A stretch of 64,000 nucleotides of DNA from NCBI RefSeq assembly GCF_000010805.1, contig NC_012522.1, positions 3,100,001 to 3,164,000 of the forward strand, read 5' to 3'. Shown one piece after another: positions 40,068 to 48,248 of the stretch. Every line of letters starts with the position of its first letter. Within the stretch, counting starts at the first letter, position 1. The position numbers and the translations under genes are program-made. The notes under the pieces are model-generated. The model searched no databases. It saw nothing but the letters and a program-made list of their open reading frames with translations, and was not told the DNA's origin. The stretch is from Rhodococcus opacus B4. Lineage in GTDB: Bacteria > Actinomycetota > Actinomycetes > Mycobacteriales > Mycobacteriaceae.

Positions 40068-41424
40068 CGGTCGTGTCACTTTCCAGGACGCGGAGCCTCA
40101 CGAACAGCGAGGACGGAACGTGCTTGTCGACCGCCCGCACCTCGGCGACGAGGCTGCGGACGGGTGGGCCGGCGTCGGTGATCAGGTCGGCCGGATCCGG
40201 GTTCAACCGGATCGCGACGACGTCCCCGACGACGGGGAGACCACCGAACTCCGCGACGACGGCGCCCGCGAGCGTTTCGACGTCACCGGATGGGAGGTCG
40301 TGCCCGAGCACCCGCTCCACCTCGTCGAGGTGCAGTTCGCCGGGCATCGTCCAGCCCTCCGACTCCGAGCCCGTCACCGACGCGTCACCGTCGGGATCAT
40401 GTTCGTCGGCGATCTCACCGACGAGTTCCTCCGCGAGATCCTCGATCGTGACGACGCCGGCGAAACCGCCGTACTCGTCGACGACGAGGGCCATCTCGTC
40501 CCCGGCCGCCGTCAGCTGGTCCAGCACGTCGGGCAGCGGCAGCGACGTCGGCACGACGACGGCCGTCCGGGCCCGGGACGCGGCCGCCCCGTCGGGCCCT
40601 TCGCCGAGAAGGTCGTGGAGGTGGATGACGCCGCGCAGGTCGTCGGAGGAGGTCCCGACGACGGGATAGCGGGTGTGGCCGGCGCCCATCTTCTCGAGAA
40701 CGCTGCTCAGGGGTTCGTCGGCCCGGACGGTGTCGACGTGGGCGCGGGGAATCATGGCGTGCCCGGCAGTGCGGGTGGGGAAGTCGAGGATCCGGTCGAG
40801 GAGGGTCGACAGTTCCCGCGGCAGCTCACCGGCGTCGCGGGACTCGGCGACGATGTGCTCGAGGTCCCGCGCGGTCGCCGAGTGTTCGACGTCGTGCACC
40901 GGCTCGATCCGCAGCGCGCGGAGCAGCAGGTTCGACGACTGGTCGAACAACCAGATCAACCAGCCGAAGAGCTTCAGGTAGACGGTGGTCGACAGCGCGA
41001 GCCACCTTGCCACCGGTTCGGGGCGCGCGATCGCCAGGTTCTTCGGGAAGAGCTCACCGAACAGCATCTGGACGAAGGTGGAGAACAGGACGGCGAGGAC
41101 GGCACCGACACCGATCCCGACCGCGGTCGGGATGCCGACGCCGCCGAGAAGCTCGCCGAGGCCGCGCCCGATCAGGGGTTCGGCGACATATCCGACGAGC
41201 AGGCCGGTGACGGTGATGCCGAGTTGGGCGCCGGACAGCATGAACGACGTGCGGCGGGTGACGGCGAGGGCGCGGGCCGCTCCGACGTCTCCCGCCTCTG
41301 CCCGCGCTTTGAGCCGCGAGCGGTCGACCGACATGTACGCGAATTCCTGCGCGACGAAATAGCCGGTCAGGGCGGTGATCAGTATTACGACGGCCGCGCC
41401 GAGGAAGATGCTCAGGAGGGTCAT
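40060..41424 (-). CDS. CNNM-domain/CBS-pair/CorC_HlyC membrane protein
   Basis: 454 residues with the CNNM transmembrane domain (1-200; FFVAQEFAYMSVDRSRLKA-like motif with FAYMS, LFGELFPKNLAIARPE), CBS pair (about 215-335; MIPRAHVDTVRADEP, GFAGVVTIEDLAEELVGEI) and a C-terminal CorC_HlyC domain (about 365-445). It is the full-length partner of the shorter gene downstream; the two may form a heterodimeric divalent-cation exporter. No clear ribosome site; the upstream gap holds a perfect palindrome. Confidence 0.87.
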   Translation of the reverse strand: MTLLSIFLGAAVVILITALTGYFVAQEFAYMSVDRSRLKARAEAGDVGAARALAVTRRTSFMLSGAQLGITVTGLLVGYVAEPLIGRGLGELLGGVGIPTAVGIGVGAVLAVLFSTFVQMLFGELFPKNLAIARPEPVARWLALSTTVYLKLFGWLIWLFDQSSNLLLRALRIEPVHDVEHSATARDLEHIVAESRDAGELPRELSTLLDRILDFPTRTAGHAMIPRAHVDTVRADEPLSSVLEKMGAGHTRYPVVGTSSDDLRGVIHLHDLLGEGPDGAAASRARTAVVVPTSLPLPDVLDQLTAAGDEMALVVDEYGGFAGVVTIEDLAEELVGEIADEHDPDGDASVTGSESEGWTMPGELHLDEVERVLGHDLPSGDVETLAGAVVAEFGGLPVVGDVVAIRLNPDPADLITDAGPPVRSLVAEVRAVDKHVPSSLFVRLRVLESDTTDE

Positions 41425-41545
41425 CGTGCGTTCACCCGCGCCGTGCGTTCTGTGCTGCGGGGGTCACGCTGGGGCGGGCTGGGTCTTCGGGGGCGCGAAG
41501 CGCTGGTCATGGCTCTCTCTGCAGGAGGGGGATGAGCCACCCATA

Positions 41546-41561
41546 GTAAAGGACTCTTTAC
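41546..41561. promoter_or_regulatory. GTAAAG-N4-CTTTAC palindrome upstream of the CNNM operon
   Basis: A perfect 6-bp dyad in AT-rich sequence 122 bases upstream of the CNNM start. On the minus strand it is followed at once by TACTAT, a plausible -10 box. It may be an operator, or the base of a leader hairpin, for the cation-transport operon. Confidence 0.45.
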
Positions 41562-41586
41562 CTTTGCGGGAGACGGGTGCGCGGTC

Positions 41587-42561
41587 TCACACCGCGTGGG
41601 CTGCCGAGAACGCCCGCATCACCGATGCCGGGATCCGCCCCTTCTCCGACACCTCGATACCCTGAGCCCGCGCCCAGGCTCGGACGACCCCGGGGCGCGG
41701 CGCGTCCACGTCCGCGGGCACCACGGGAGGCGCCGTCGCGAACGTCGTTTCGAGATCAGTCGTCGCCCGCGCGGATTCCCACTCGTGCAGGCAGGCACCC
41801 AGCCATCGATACGTCCATTCCTGCCCCAATTGCCGCGTCTCGCAGAACGTCACCGGCAGCGCCGGAAACCGGGCCTGCAATTCGGCGAGCGCCTCCGCGA
41901 CCTTGGCGCCGCTGACGTGTTCGAGCTTGAACAGTCGGCTGTACCGGTCCTCGACCACCACGGCCGCCCGGGGCAGTGCGCTCAACTCGGCCGCCGCGTA
42001 CGTCATCCGCCCGGACAGCAGGCTCGCCGCAAGATCCTCGAGCGTCTTGCGTTCCACCACCGCCACGATCTCGTCGCCGACCTCGACCGCGTAGTCTCCC
42101 GCGGACAGCCGTCGCCGCACCGTGCTCGCCTGCTGCTTCCCGAATGTGTACGGGTACTTTTCGGCGGTGTCGACGACGATGTCGAGTACGCGGCCGTGAG
42201 CCCGTGCCGTCGGCACCGTGACGGCGGGCCGCGCCTGCTTGGCAGTGCGCGGCGACTGCCAGAAGATCATCTCCCGGCCCCGCGCACGGGTCATGACCAG
42301 CTGAGAGCGGTTCTCCCGGGCGCGGGTGAGCACCAGGTCGATCGCGGGGCCTCGCCGGGTGCACGACCGAACCTGGAGCCGCTCGAGGATCTCGGCGTCG
42401 GCGGGCCACTCGTCGGCCCGGTGGCAGTACACCTTGGATTCGCGGGGCCAGGGCTGCCTCGCCTTGACCACGATGCCGCCCGGGCCCAGCGGAACCCGCA
42501 CCAGATAGGGAAGCGTCGAGCCAACTTCCGGATTCCGCGCGATCAGCAGGTCGTCGGGCAT
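41587..42561 (-). CDS. ERCC4-type nuclease domain fused to a C-terminal Lsr2-like DNA-binding module
   Basis: 324 residues. The middle (about 130-265) is an ERCC4/XPF-type nuclease: VDTAEKYPYTF, then AGDYAVEVGD and VVERKTLEDLAASL, giving the GDY...ERKxxxD catalytic signature. The last 33 residues (VVRAWARAQGIEVSEKGRIP to SAAHAV) match the Lsr2 C-terminal minor-groove-binding domain, including the RGR-like KGR turn. The N-terminal 120 residues are unassigned. Lsr2 binds AT-rich DNA and silences foreign genes, so the fusion could target the nuclease to such DNA; that is inference. Confidence 0.78.
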   Translation of the reverse strand: MPDDLLIARNPEVGSTLPYLVRVPLGPGGIVVKARQPWPRESKVYCHRADEWPADAEILERLQVRSCTRRGPAIDLVLTRARENRSQLVMTRARGREMIFWQSPRTAKQARPAVTVPTARAHGRVLDIVVDTAEKYPYTFGKQQASTVRRRLSAGDYAVEVGDEIVAVVERKTLEDLAASLLSGRMTYAAAELSALPRAAVVVEDRYSRLFKLEHVSGAKVAEALAELQARFPALPVTFCETRQLGQEWTYRWLGACLHEWESARATTDLETTFATAPPVVPADVDAPRPGVVRAWARAQGIEVSEKGRIPASVMRAFSAAHAV

Positions 42562-42610
42562 ATCGCCAGAATAAGGGACCGGGCGTGGCGCACACCCGAT
42601 TCGCCTCCGG

Positions 42611-43051
42611 TCAGTCGGCGCTCTTGATGGTCTTCATCGTGATCAGCGACGTCACCCGCGACACCGCCGGCAGTCCGCTGAGCTTGGTGGCCATGAAGTT
42701 CTCGTACGTCGCAAGGTCGCGGACCGCGACCCGGATGAAGTAGTCGGGAATCCCGAACAGCCTCCGGCATTCGATCACCTCGTCGAAGGCGGCGACCCGG
42801 GACTCGAACTGCTCGATGGTCGCCTGGTCGTTGACGCCGATCTCGGCGGTGACGATCACCTGGAATCCCCGATCGAGCGCTTCGTCGCTGACGATGGCGC
42901 GGTAGCCGGTGATGACCCCGTCCGCCTCCAGCTTCTTGACCCTGCGCAGGCACGGGGAGGGAGTCAGACCCACGAGATCCGCCAACTCGGTGTTGGTCAG
43001 ACTGGAGTCATTGCGCAGGTGGTCCAGAATTGCGTGATCGATGTCGTCCAT
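42611..43051 (-). CDS. Lrp/AsnC-family regulator
   Basis: 146 residues: helix-turn-helix (DIDHAILDHLRNDSSLTNTE, GLTPSPCLRRVKKLEADGVI) and RAM ligand-binding domain (VIVTAEIGVNDQATIEQFES, DYFIRVAVRD). It is divergent from azlCD, so it most likely controls branched-chain amino-acid export in response to leucine or a relative. The dyad just ahead of its start would give autoregulation. Confidence 0.87.
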   Translation of the reverse strand: MDDIDHAILDHLRNDSSLTNTELADLVGLTPSPCLRRVKKLEADGVITGYRAIVSDEALDRGFQVIVTAEIGVNDQATIEQFESRVAAFDEVIECRRLFGIPDYFIRVAVRDLATYENFMATKLSGLPAVSRVTSLITMKTIKSAD

Positions 43052-43052
43052 C

Positions 43053-43065
43053 GCAATATTATTGC
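43053..43065. promoter_or_regulatory. GCAAT-ATT-ATTGC dyad at the Lrp-azlC divergent promoter
   Basis: A perfect 5-bp inverted repeat with an AT-rich centre, immediately ahead of the Lrp start codon and about 65 bases from azlC. A further GCAATCGCGC lies in the same gap. The form fits Lrp/AsnC operators. Confidence 0.5.
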
Positions 43066-43128
43066 GCACAGGGCAAGTTGTGGGCATTCGACCGCAATCG
43101 CGCACCGGTCGAGTTGCTATAGATTTGC

Positions 43129-43872
43129 GTGGTGATCGATCCAGCCTCCTTTTCGACGACCGCCGTCGTCGACCACGACCGCCGGCACAGCCCGGAATGG
43201 CGTCGAGCCCTGCAGGCGTCCCTGCCCGTCGGAATCGGGCTGGTACCGCTGGGGATCGCCCTCGGGGTGCTCGTGGTCCAGCAGGGCCTCAACCCCTGGT
43301 GGGCGATGGTCTTCACGTCACTGATCTACGCCGGTTCCCTCGAATTCATCGCGGTCGGCATGGTGGCCACCCTGACTCCGCTCCCCTACATCGCGCTGAC
43401 CGCGCTGCTGGTGAACTTCCGGCACGTGTTCTACGCCTTGAGCTTTCCCCTCGACAGGGTCAAGGGCCGGCTCGCCCGGTTCTACAGCATGTTCGCGCTG
43501 ACCGACGAGGCGTACGCCATGTCGGTGACCGGCGACCGGAGGTCGATGACCGGCCGGGTCATGGTGTACTCGCAGTTGTATCTCCACGCCTACTGGATCG
43601 GTGGGGCGATCCTCGGAGCGACTGCAGCGCAGTGGATCCCGGAGAACATCGTCGGACTCGACTTCGCACTGACCGCACTGTTCGTCGTGCTGTCCATCGA
43701 GGCGGTCCGGGCGCAGAGCGGTTTCGCGGTTCCCGCGATCGCCGTGTCGTGCGCCCTGATCGCGCGACTCGTCGACGCCGAGCACATGCTGCCGATCGCG
43801 ATGGGCGCATTCGTGAGCCTGCTCGTCGTCCGATACCACGTCACCCGGAGAAAGGTGCCCACCGATGCCTGA
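43129..43872 (+). CDS. azlC: AzlC-family branched-chain amino-acid exporter large subunit
   Basis: 247 residues with seven to eight membrane helices and the AzlC motifs LPVGIGLVPLGIALG, SLIYAGSLEFIAVGM, LLVNFRHVFYALS and ALTDEAYAM. Together with AzlD it exports branched-chain amino acids or analogues. The gene opens GTGGTG with no ribosome site, suggesting leaderless translation; either GTG may start it. Overlaps azlD by eight bases. Confidence 0.88.
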   Translation: MVIDPASFSTTAVVDHDRRHSPEWRRALQASLPVGIGLVPLGIALGVLVVQQGLNPWWAMVFTSLIYAGSLEFIAVGMVATLTPLPYIALTALLVNFRHVFYALSFPLDRVKGRLARFYSMFALTDEAYAMSVTGDRRSMTGRVMVYSQLYLHAYWIGGAILGATAAQWIPENIVGLDFALTALFVVLSIEAVRAQSGFAVPAIAVSCALIARLVDAEHMLPIAMGAFVSLLVVRYHVTRRKVPTDA

Positions 43873-44194
43873 CGCCGGTTACATCGTCGCCGCCGTCGCG
43901 ATCATGGCGGTGGTCACCTTCGCCCTGCGGGCGGTCCCGTTCGCGATCGTCATGCCGCTGCGGTCGTCCGCGCTCATCGGCTACCTGGGTGTGTACATGC
44001 CCGCCGGGATCATGCTGATCCTGGTGGCGTACTCGCTGAAGAACGTCTCCGTCACCGCCCCGTCGCACGGGATCCCCGAGCTGATCGCGGTGGCGGCGAC
44101 GGCCGCGGTGCACCTGTGGCGCAAGAACGCGGTGCTCTCCATCGTCGTCGGGACCGGCCTGTACGTCGTCCTGATGAACTGGGCATTCGCCTGA
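43865..44194 (+). CDS. azlD: AzlD-family branched-chain amino-acid exporter small subunit
   Basis: 109 residues with four membrane helices (AAVAIMAVVTFALRAVPFAI at the start, MPAGIMLILVAYSL in the middle, and two more). The eight-base overlap with azlC and the fixed pairing of the two families identify it. Confidence 0.88.
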   Translation: MPDAGYIVAAVAIMAVVTFALRAVPFAIVMPLRSSALIGYLGVYMPAGIMLILVAYSLKNVSVTAPSHGIPELIAVAATAAVHLWRKNAVLSIVVGTGLYVVLMNWAFA

Positions 44195-44280
44195 GCCCGG
44201 CGCGCCTCACGTTTACGATGAACCTCACGGGTAGGCAGAAACCACAAGACAGTCGGCCGTTTCTCGGGAAGGACGCACTG

Positions 44281-44526
44281 ATGAGTGAACAAGAAGCCGG
44301 TTCGGTGACGGGACTACGGGACAAGGACTACAACCTGATCTGGTTCGTCGAAGCGTCACTGAGCAACGCTCTGCGTCTCGAGGGCTACATCTCCGACGCC
44401 GACATGGACGGCGACGCCGAGTTGGCCGACTTCTTCCGCCGCGCCCAGGCCGTGAGCCGGAAGGGCGGCGATCTGGGCAAGGCGATGCTCGCCGCGCGCC
44501 TCGGGAAGGACAAGAAGGACCAGTAG
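44281..44526 (+). CDS. small conserved-looking hypothetical protein
   Basis: 81 residues, acidic N-terminal half and basic C-terminus, predicted mostly helical (SEQEAGSVTGLRDKDYNLIW, FFRRAQAVSRKGGDLGKAML, LGKDKKDQ). No family recognised. GGAAGGA lies eight bases upstream of the ATG and a strong terminator follows, which supports a real monocistronic gene. Confidence 0.65.
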   Translation: MSEQEAGSVTGLRDKDYNLIWFVEASLSNALRLEGYISDADMDGDAELADFFRRAQAVSRKGGDLGKAMLAARLGKDKKDQ

Positions 44527-44546
44527 GGTCCACCGCACAACGAAAA

Positions 44547-44572
44547 CCGCCGGCACCCGAAGGTGCCGGCGG
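44547..44572. terminator. terminator hairpin
   Basis: CCGCCGGCACC-CGAA-GGTGCCGGCGG, a perfect 11-bp stem with a stable tetraloop, 20 bases after the small ORF stop. It is flanked by AAAA on the left, so it has a U-run on the minus strand. Confidence 0.8.
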
Positions 44573-44763
44573 CTTCTGCGACGGTGCCGTCATATCGCCT
44601 CTCGGCAAGTGGTCGCTCTCGGCGACAATTTTAATGTGGTACCCGGGGTATGTCCGACACCGTCGACGCGTTCAACAGTACCGTCCTCGGAGATATTCCG
44701 CGCCCCCGGCGACCGCCCGAATTCCGGAACACGCGTCCGACCACGAACGAGGAGCGCGAACCC

Positions 44764-45057
44764 ATGGTCATCGTCGCAGGGCACATCACCGTCGAACCGC
44801 AGCAGCGCGAGTCCTACCTCGCGGGCTGCGTGAGCGTCGTCGAACAGGCGCGCGGCGCGGACGGCTGCCTCGACTTCGCCATCTCGGCCGACCTGATCGA
44901 CCCCGGCCGCATCAACATCTTCGAGCGCTGGGAGTCGCAGGCCGCGGTCGACGCGTTCCGCAGCAGCGGTCCCAGCGACGAGCAGGGCGCGGCGATGCTC
45001 GCGGCGTCGGTAGCCGAGTACGACGTCGCGGACGAGAGGGCGTTGTTCGGCGAATGA
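44764..45057 (+). CDS. antibiotic-biosynthesis-monooxygenase (ABM) domain protein
   Basis: 97 residues forming one dimeric ferredoxin-like ABM fold: VIVAGHITVEPQQRESYLAG, GCLDFAISADLIDPGRINIF and ERWESQAAVDAFRSS. The family includes cofactor-free monooxygenases and quinone or heme-handling proteins; the substrate is unknown. GAGGAG precedes the ATG by nine bases. Confidence 0.8.
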   Translation: MVIVAGHITVEPQQRESYLAGCVSVVEQARGADGCLDFAISADLIDPGRINIFERWESQAAVDAFRSSGPSDEQGAAMLAASVAEYDVADERALFGE

Positions 45058-45137
45058 TCGCGCGGGGTCGCGATCCGGCAGCCAATCCACTCCGTGGTGC
45101 CGCTCCACACCCAGCGTGAGCCATCCCGGTCTTGCGC

Positions 45138-45168
45138 TGGTGCCATCGTGGTGCCATAGTGGTGCCAT
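45138..45168 (+). repeat. three 11-bp-spaced TGGTGCCAT iterons
   Basis: TGGTGCCAT occurs at 45138, 45149 and 45160, exactly one helical turn apart, upstream of the DUF4097-P450 genes. Equal spacing places all copies on one DNA face, as in cooperative operators for ribbon-helix-helix or similar regulators. No such regulator is encoded next to it. Confidence 0.7.
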
Positions 45169-45214
45169 GCACTTGATCTCGTATGTGAGACATCGCGACC
45201 GCACCGCCTGCTGA
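45167..45214 (+). CDS. possible 15-codon leader ORF
   Basis: An ATG inside the third iteron opens MHLISYVRHRDRTAC followed by TGA, 86 bases ahead of the DUF4097 gene. Short leader peptides of this kind with a terminal cysteine occur in actinobacteria, but this one may be chance. Confidence 0.25.
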   Translation: MHLISYVRHRDRTAC

Positions 45215-45300
45215 GCCGAGCGCGGCCGACGCCGTGCATCCCTCTCCGCCACGTCCCTGATCTGCGGGACGTGTCACCTACCCACGACGAAGGGACCGCC

Positions 45301-46146
45301 ATGCCCAATTTCGATACACCCGAACCGATTTCCGTTACGATCGGCCTCGGCGTCGGGAATTTGTGGATCACCGCGAGCGACCGGACCGACACCGTCGTCG
45401 ACGTGCACCCGAGCGACACATCCGACGACTCGGACGTCCGGGCCGCCCGACAGGTCCACGTCAATTACGCGGACGGCGTTCTTCAGGTCACGGGACCGAA
45501 AGCGCGCGCCTTCGACTTCTCCCGCAAGACCAGTTCGGTGAACGTGTCCATCGAATTGCCCAGCGGTTCACGACTATCCGGTTCATTGCAGGTAGGAGAC
45601 GTCAGCGGCACGGGCCGGCTCGGGGAGTGCACGTTCAGGACCGCCGCCGGCAACGTCCGGCTCGAGCGGACCGGCCCCCTGCGCGTGAAGACCGCGGCCG
45701 GTGACGTCTCCGCGGACGGCGTCGCGGGCGATGCCGAGATCCGCACAGGCTCCGGGGAGATCCGCATCGGCGAGTCCGCGGGCTCCGTGGTCGTCAAGAA
45801 CTCCAACGGCGACACCACGATCGACGCGGTCGCCGGGGACGTCCGGGTGCGCTCGGCGAACGGCGCCATCTCCGTCGACCGCGCCGGCGCAGATGTCGAG
45901 GCGAGGACGGCCAACGGCAGCATCCGCATCGCCGAGGTGGCCCACGGCTCGGTCGACGTCGGGACCGCGATGGGCGACCTGGAAATCGGCATCGCCGAGG
46001 GCACCGCCGCACGGCTGGACGTGAAGTCCAAGTTCGGGCGGGTGCACAACCTGCTGGACGACATCGCCCGGCCCGCCGCGTCCGACAGGACCGCCGAGGT
46101 GCGCGCGCACACCTCGTTCGGCGGCATCACGATCCGCCGTTCCTGA
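45301..46146 (+). CDS. DUF4097-family beta-strand-repeat protein
   Basis: 281 residues built of short repeating beta strands ending in G-[DES] turns (LERTGPLRVKTAAGDVSADG, AEIRTGSGEIRIGESAG, DVRVRSANGAISVDRAG, VGTAMGDLEIGIAEG), predicting a beta-helix. No signal peptide or membrane segment is seen, so it is cytoplasmic. Function unknown; homologues often sit near regulators and transporters. GAAGGGA is seven bases from the ATG. It probably shares a transcript with the P450 gene 32 bases downstream. Confidence 0.8.
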   Translation: MPNFDTPEPISVTIGLGVGNLWITASDRTDTVVDVHPSDTSDDSDVRAARQVHVNYADGVLQVTGPKARAFDFSRKTSSVNVSIELPSGSRLSGSLQVGDVSGTGRLGECTFRTAAGNVRLERTGPLRVKTAAGDVSADGVAGDAEIRTGSGEIRIGESAGSVVVKNSNGDTTIDAVAGDVRVRSANGAISVDRAGADVEARTANGSIRIAEVAHGSVDVGTAMGDLEIGIAEGTAARLDVKSKFGRVHNLLDDIARPAASDRTAEVRAHTSFGGITIRRS

Positions 46147-46178
46147 TCCACTTCCGGCTCTGGAGAAAGGGAAAACCT

Positions 46179-47420
46179 GTGACCGTCAAGCAAACCCACA
46201 CCGTTTCCGTCCCGCACGGCCTCCCCATGGAGCGCGATGCGGGCCCGTTCGACCCGCCCGGCGACATCACCCGGCTGCGCGACGCTCGACCTGTCAGTCC
46301 CCTGATCTTCCCGGACGGTCACGAGGGCTGGCTCGTCACCGGCTACGACGCGGTCCGCCAGCTCCTCGCCGACACCCGGTTCAGCTCCCGCTCGGATCTC
46401 GGCATTGTCCACGTGCCGTACGAGACGCCCGGCATGCCCGCCGCCACCGAGCCGTCCCCGCAGGTGCCGGGGCTGTTCATCGCGATGGACCCGCCGGACC
46501 ACACCCGGTTGCGGCGCAAGCTCACCGGCGCCTTCACCGTGCGACGCATGAAGCAACTCGAAGAGCACATCGCCGACATCGTCGAGCGGCAACTGGACGA
46601 GATGGCGCGCCTGACTCCGCCGGTCGACCTGGTCCAGGAGTTCGCGCTGCCGGTGCCGTCACTGGTGATCTGCGAACTGCTCGGCGTCCCCTACGCGGAC
46701 CGGGACACTTTCCAGGTCAACACAGCCAAGTTCCTGGTCAAGGACCAGGCGCTCGACGAGAAGATGGCCGCGTACGGCGCACTGACCACGTACCTGGCCG
46801 AACTGGTCGCGCTCAAACGCGTCACGCCCGGCGAGGACATCCTGTCCGACCTGGCCCGCGACGACGACCTCACCATCGAGGAATTGATCGGCATCGCGTT
46901 CCTGCTGCTGCTCGCGGGCCACGAGACGACCGCCAACATGCTGGCACTGGGTGCCTTCGCGCTCCTGGAGCACCCCGAGCAGCTGGCCGAGCTCCGCGCC
47001 GACCCCGAGCTGATGCCCAATGCCGTCGAGGAACTCATGCGCTACCTGGCCGTCGCCGACATCTTCTATCGCTACGCCACGGAAGACATCGAACTCGGCG
47101 GCGAAACGATCGGGCAGGGATCGACCGTCGTCGTCTCCTTGCTGGCCGCCAACCGCGACCCCCGGCATTTCGACAACCCCGACACCCTCGACCTCCACCG
47201 CAAGGCCCGCGGTCACCTGTCCTTCGGTCACGGCGTCCACCTGTGCCTGGGCCAGCAACTGGCCCGCCTCGAGATGCGCGCCGGCTTCGCGGGACTGCTG
47301 CGCCGCTTCCCGGCCCTCGAGCTCGCCGTCCCGGCGGGCGAGGTGAAACTCAAGACCGACATGAACATCTATGGGGTCCATAGCCTTCCGGTGTGCCTCC
47401 AGCCCGTGAGTACTTATTAA
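46179..47420 (+). CDS. cytochrome P450
   Basis: 413-residue soluble bacterial P450. The I-helix oxygen-activation motif AGHETT, the K-helix EELMRYL (ExxR), the meander region and the heme loop FGHGVHLCLGQQLAR with the cysteine ligand are all intact, so a functional enzyme is expected. Class and substrate cannot be set; overall layout resembles CYP105/107-type actinobacterial P450s. No ferredoxin gene is adjacent. The GTG start follows GAAAGGG. The last codons lie inside a terminator stem. Confidence 0.92.
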   Translation: MTVKQTHTVSVPHGLPMERDAGPFDPPGDITRLRDARPVSPLIFPDGHEGWLVTGYDAVRQLLADTRFSSRSDLGIVHVPYETPGMPAATEPSPQVPGLFIAMDPPDHTRLRRKLTGAFTVRRMKQLEEHIADIVERQLDEMARLTPPVDLVQEFALPVPSLVICELLGVPYADRDTFQVNTAKFLVKDQALDEKMAAYGALTTYLAELVALKRVTPGEDILSDLARDDDLTIEELIGIAFLLLLAGHETTANMLALGAFALLEHPEQLAELRADPELMPNAVEELMRYLAVADIFYRYATEDIELGGETIGQGSTVVVSLLAANRDPRHFDNPDTLDLHRKARGHLSFGHGVHLCLGQQLARLEMRAGFAGLLRRFPALELAVPAGEVKLKTDMNIYGVHSLPVCLQPVSTY

Positions 47421-47448
47421 CGTCGGGCGGTTGATAAGTACTCACGGG
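47403..47448. terminator. bidirectional terminator spanning both gene ends
   Basis: CCCGTGAGTACTTAT and its exact reverse complement form a perfect 15-bp stem with a 16-base loop. The left arm codes the C-terminus of the P450, the right arm the C-terminus of the convergent DUF899 gene, so both genes finish inside the hairpin. Confidence 0.8.
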
Positions 47449-48155
47449 TGCAGCCTGGACCACTGCGCGGTGGGCCGTCCGTCGGTGCGCATGATGTCCC
47501 TGGTGCGGCGCTCCCACCGCTGCGGCCACCCGGCGGGCGAGTCTTCCCACGATTCCTGCCGGCCGTACGCGGTCATATCGAGGAGCCCGTACGTCGGAGC
47601 CATCGGTTCCAGGCCACGGCCACTGGTCCAGAACGTCTCGAACACTCTGCGGTCCTGCCGCAGATAGCAGACCAGCGGCGCCGGGGACCGTTGACGGTCG
47701 CCGAGCAGGGCATCCGCCGCGTCCTGCGCGGAGTACCAGGGGATGTCCCAGCCCATGAAGTCGCGGTAGCGGACGCTCACGTCGTACGGTCCCTGGCACA
47801 GCGTGGCGTACGTGACGTCGCGGGAGTGCAGGTACGACAGCTCGCGCACCTGGCCGTTGAAGAACGTGCACCCCTCGCACTGTTCCGCCACGGGCTGGTC
47901 GGCGTGCCACATGTGGAAATACGCGATCAGTTGGCTGCGGCCTTCGAACACATCGAGCAGCGGGACCGGCCCGTCCGCGCCGACGAGGGTGATGGTGGGG
48001 TCTACCTCGACCATCGGCAGTCGCCGCCGGGCCGCCGCGATCGCGTCGCCTTCATGGGTGTGCGCCTTCTCCCGCACCCGCAACGCGTCCAGTTCGGCCT
48101 GGTAGGTGGCCTGGTCGGTGACGGATGGTGCCGGTGGGGTCGTGTCGGTGTTCAC
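47442..48155 (-). CDS. DUF899-family thioredoxin-like protein
   Basis: 237 residues. DUF899 signatures are visible: ELDALRVREKAHTHEGDAIA, LPMVEVD, LLDVFEGRSQLIAYFHMW, the CEGCTFF two-cysteine motif at the thioredoxin position, and FMGWDIPWYS. Probably a redox protein; partner unknown. The GTG start follows AAGGAGA by six bases. It lies 94 bases from the ECF42 sigma gene on the same strand, and DUF899 proteins are plausible members of that regulon. Confidence 0.82.
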   Translation of the reverse strand: MNTDTTPPAPSVTDQATYQAELDALRVREKAHTHEGDAIAAARRRLPMVEVDPTITLVGADGPVPLLDVFEGRSQLIAYFHMWHADQPVAEQCEGCTFFNGQVRELSYLHSRDVTYATLCQGPYDVSVRYRDFMGWDIPWYSAQDAADALLGDRQRSPAPLVCYLRQDRRVFETFWTSGRGLEPMAPTYGLLDMTAYGRQESWEDSPAGWPQRWERRTRDIMRTDGRPTAQWSRLHP

Positions 48156-48248
48156 AACAGGTCTCCTTTTCATCCAGGTGGGCTTTCAACCAACCGACGA
48201 AAGATGCCGTCCGCGATCGACACCTATTGCGAAGAATCTCGAGATTTG

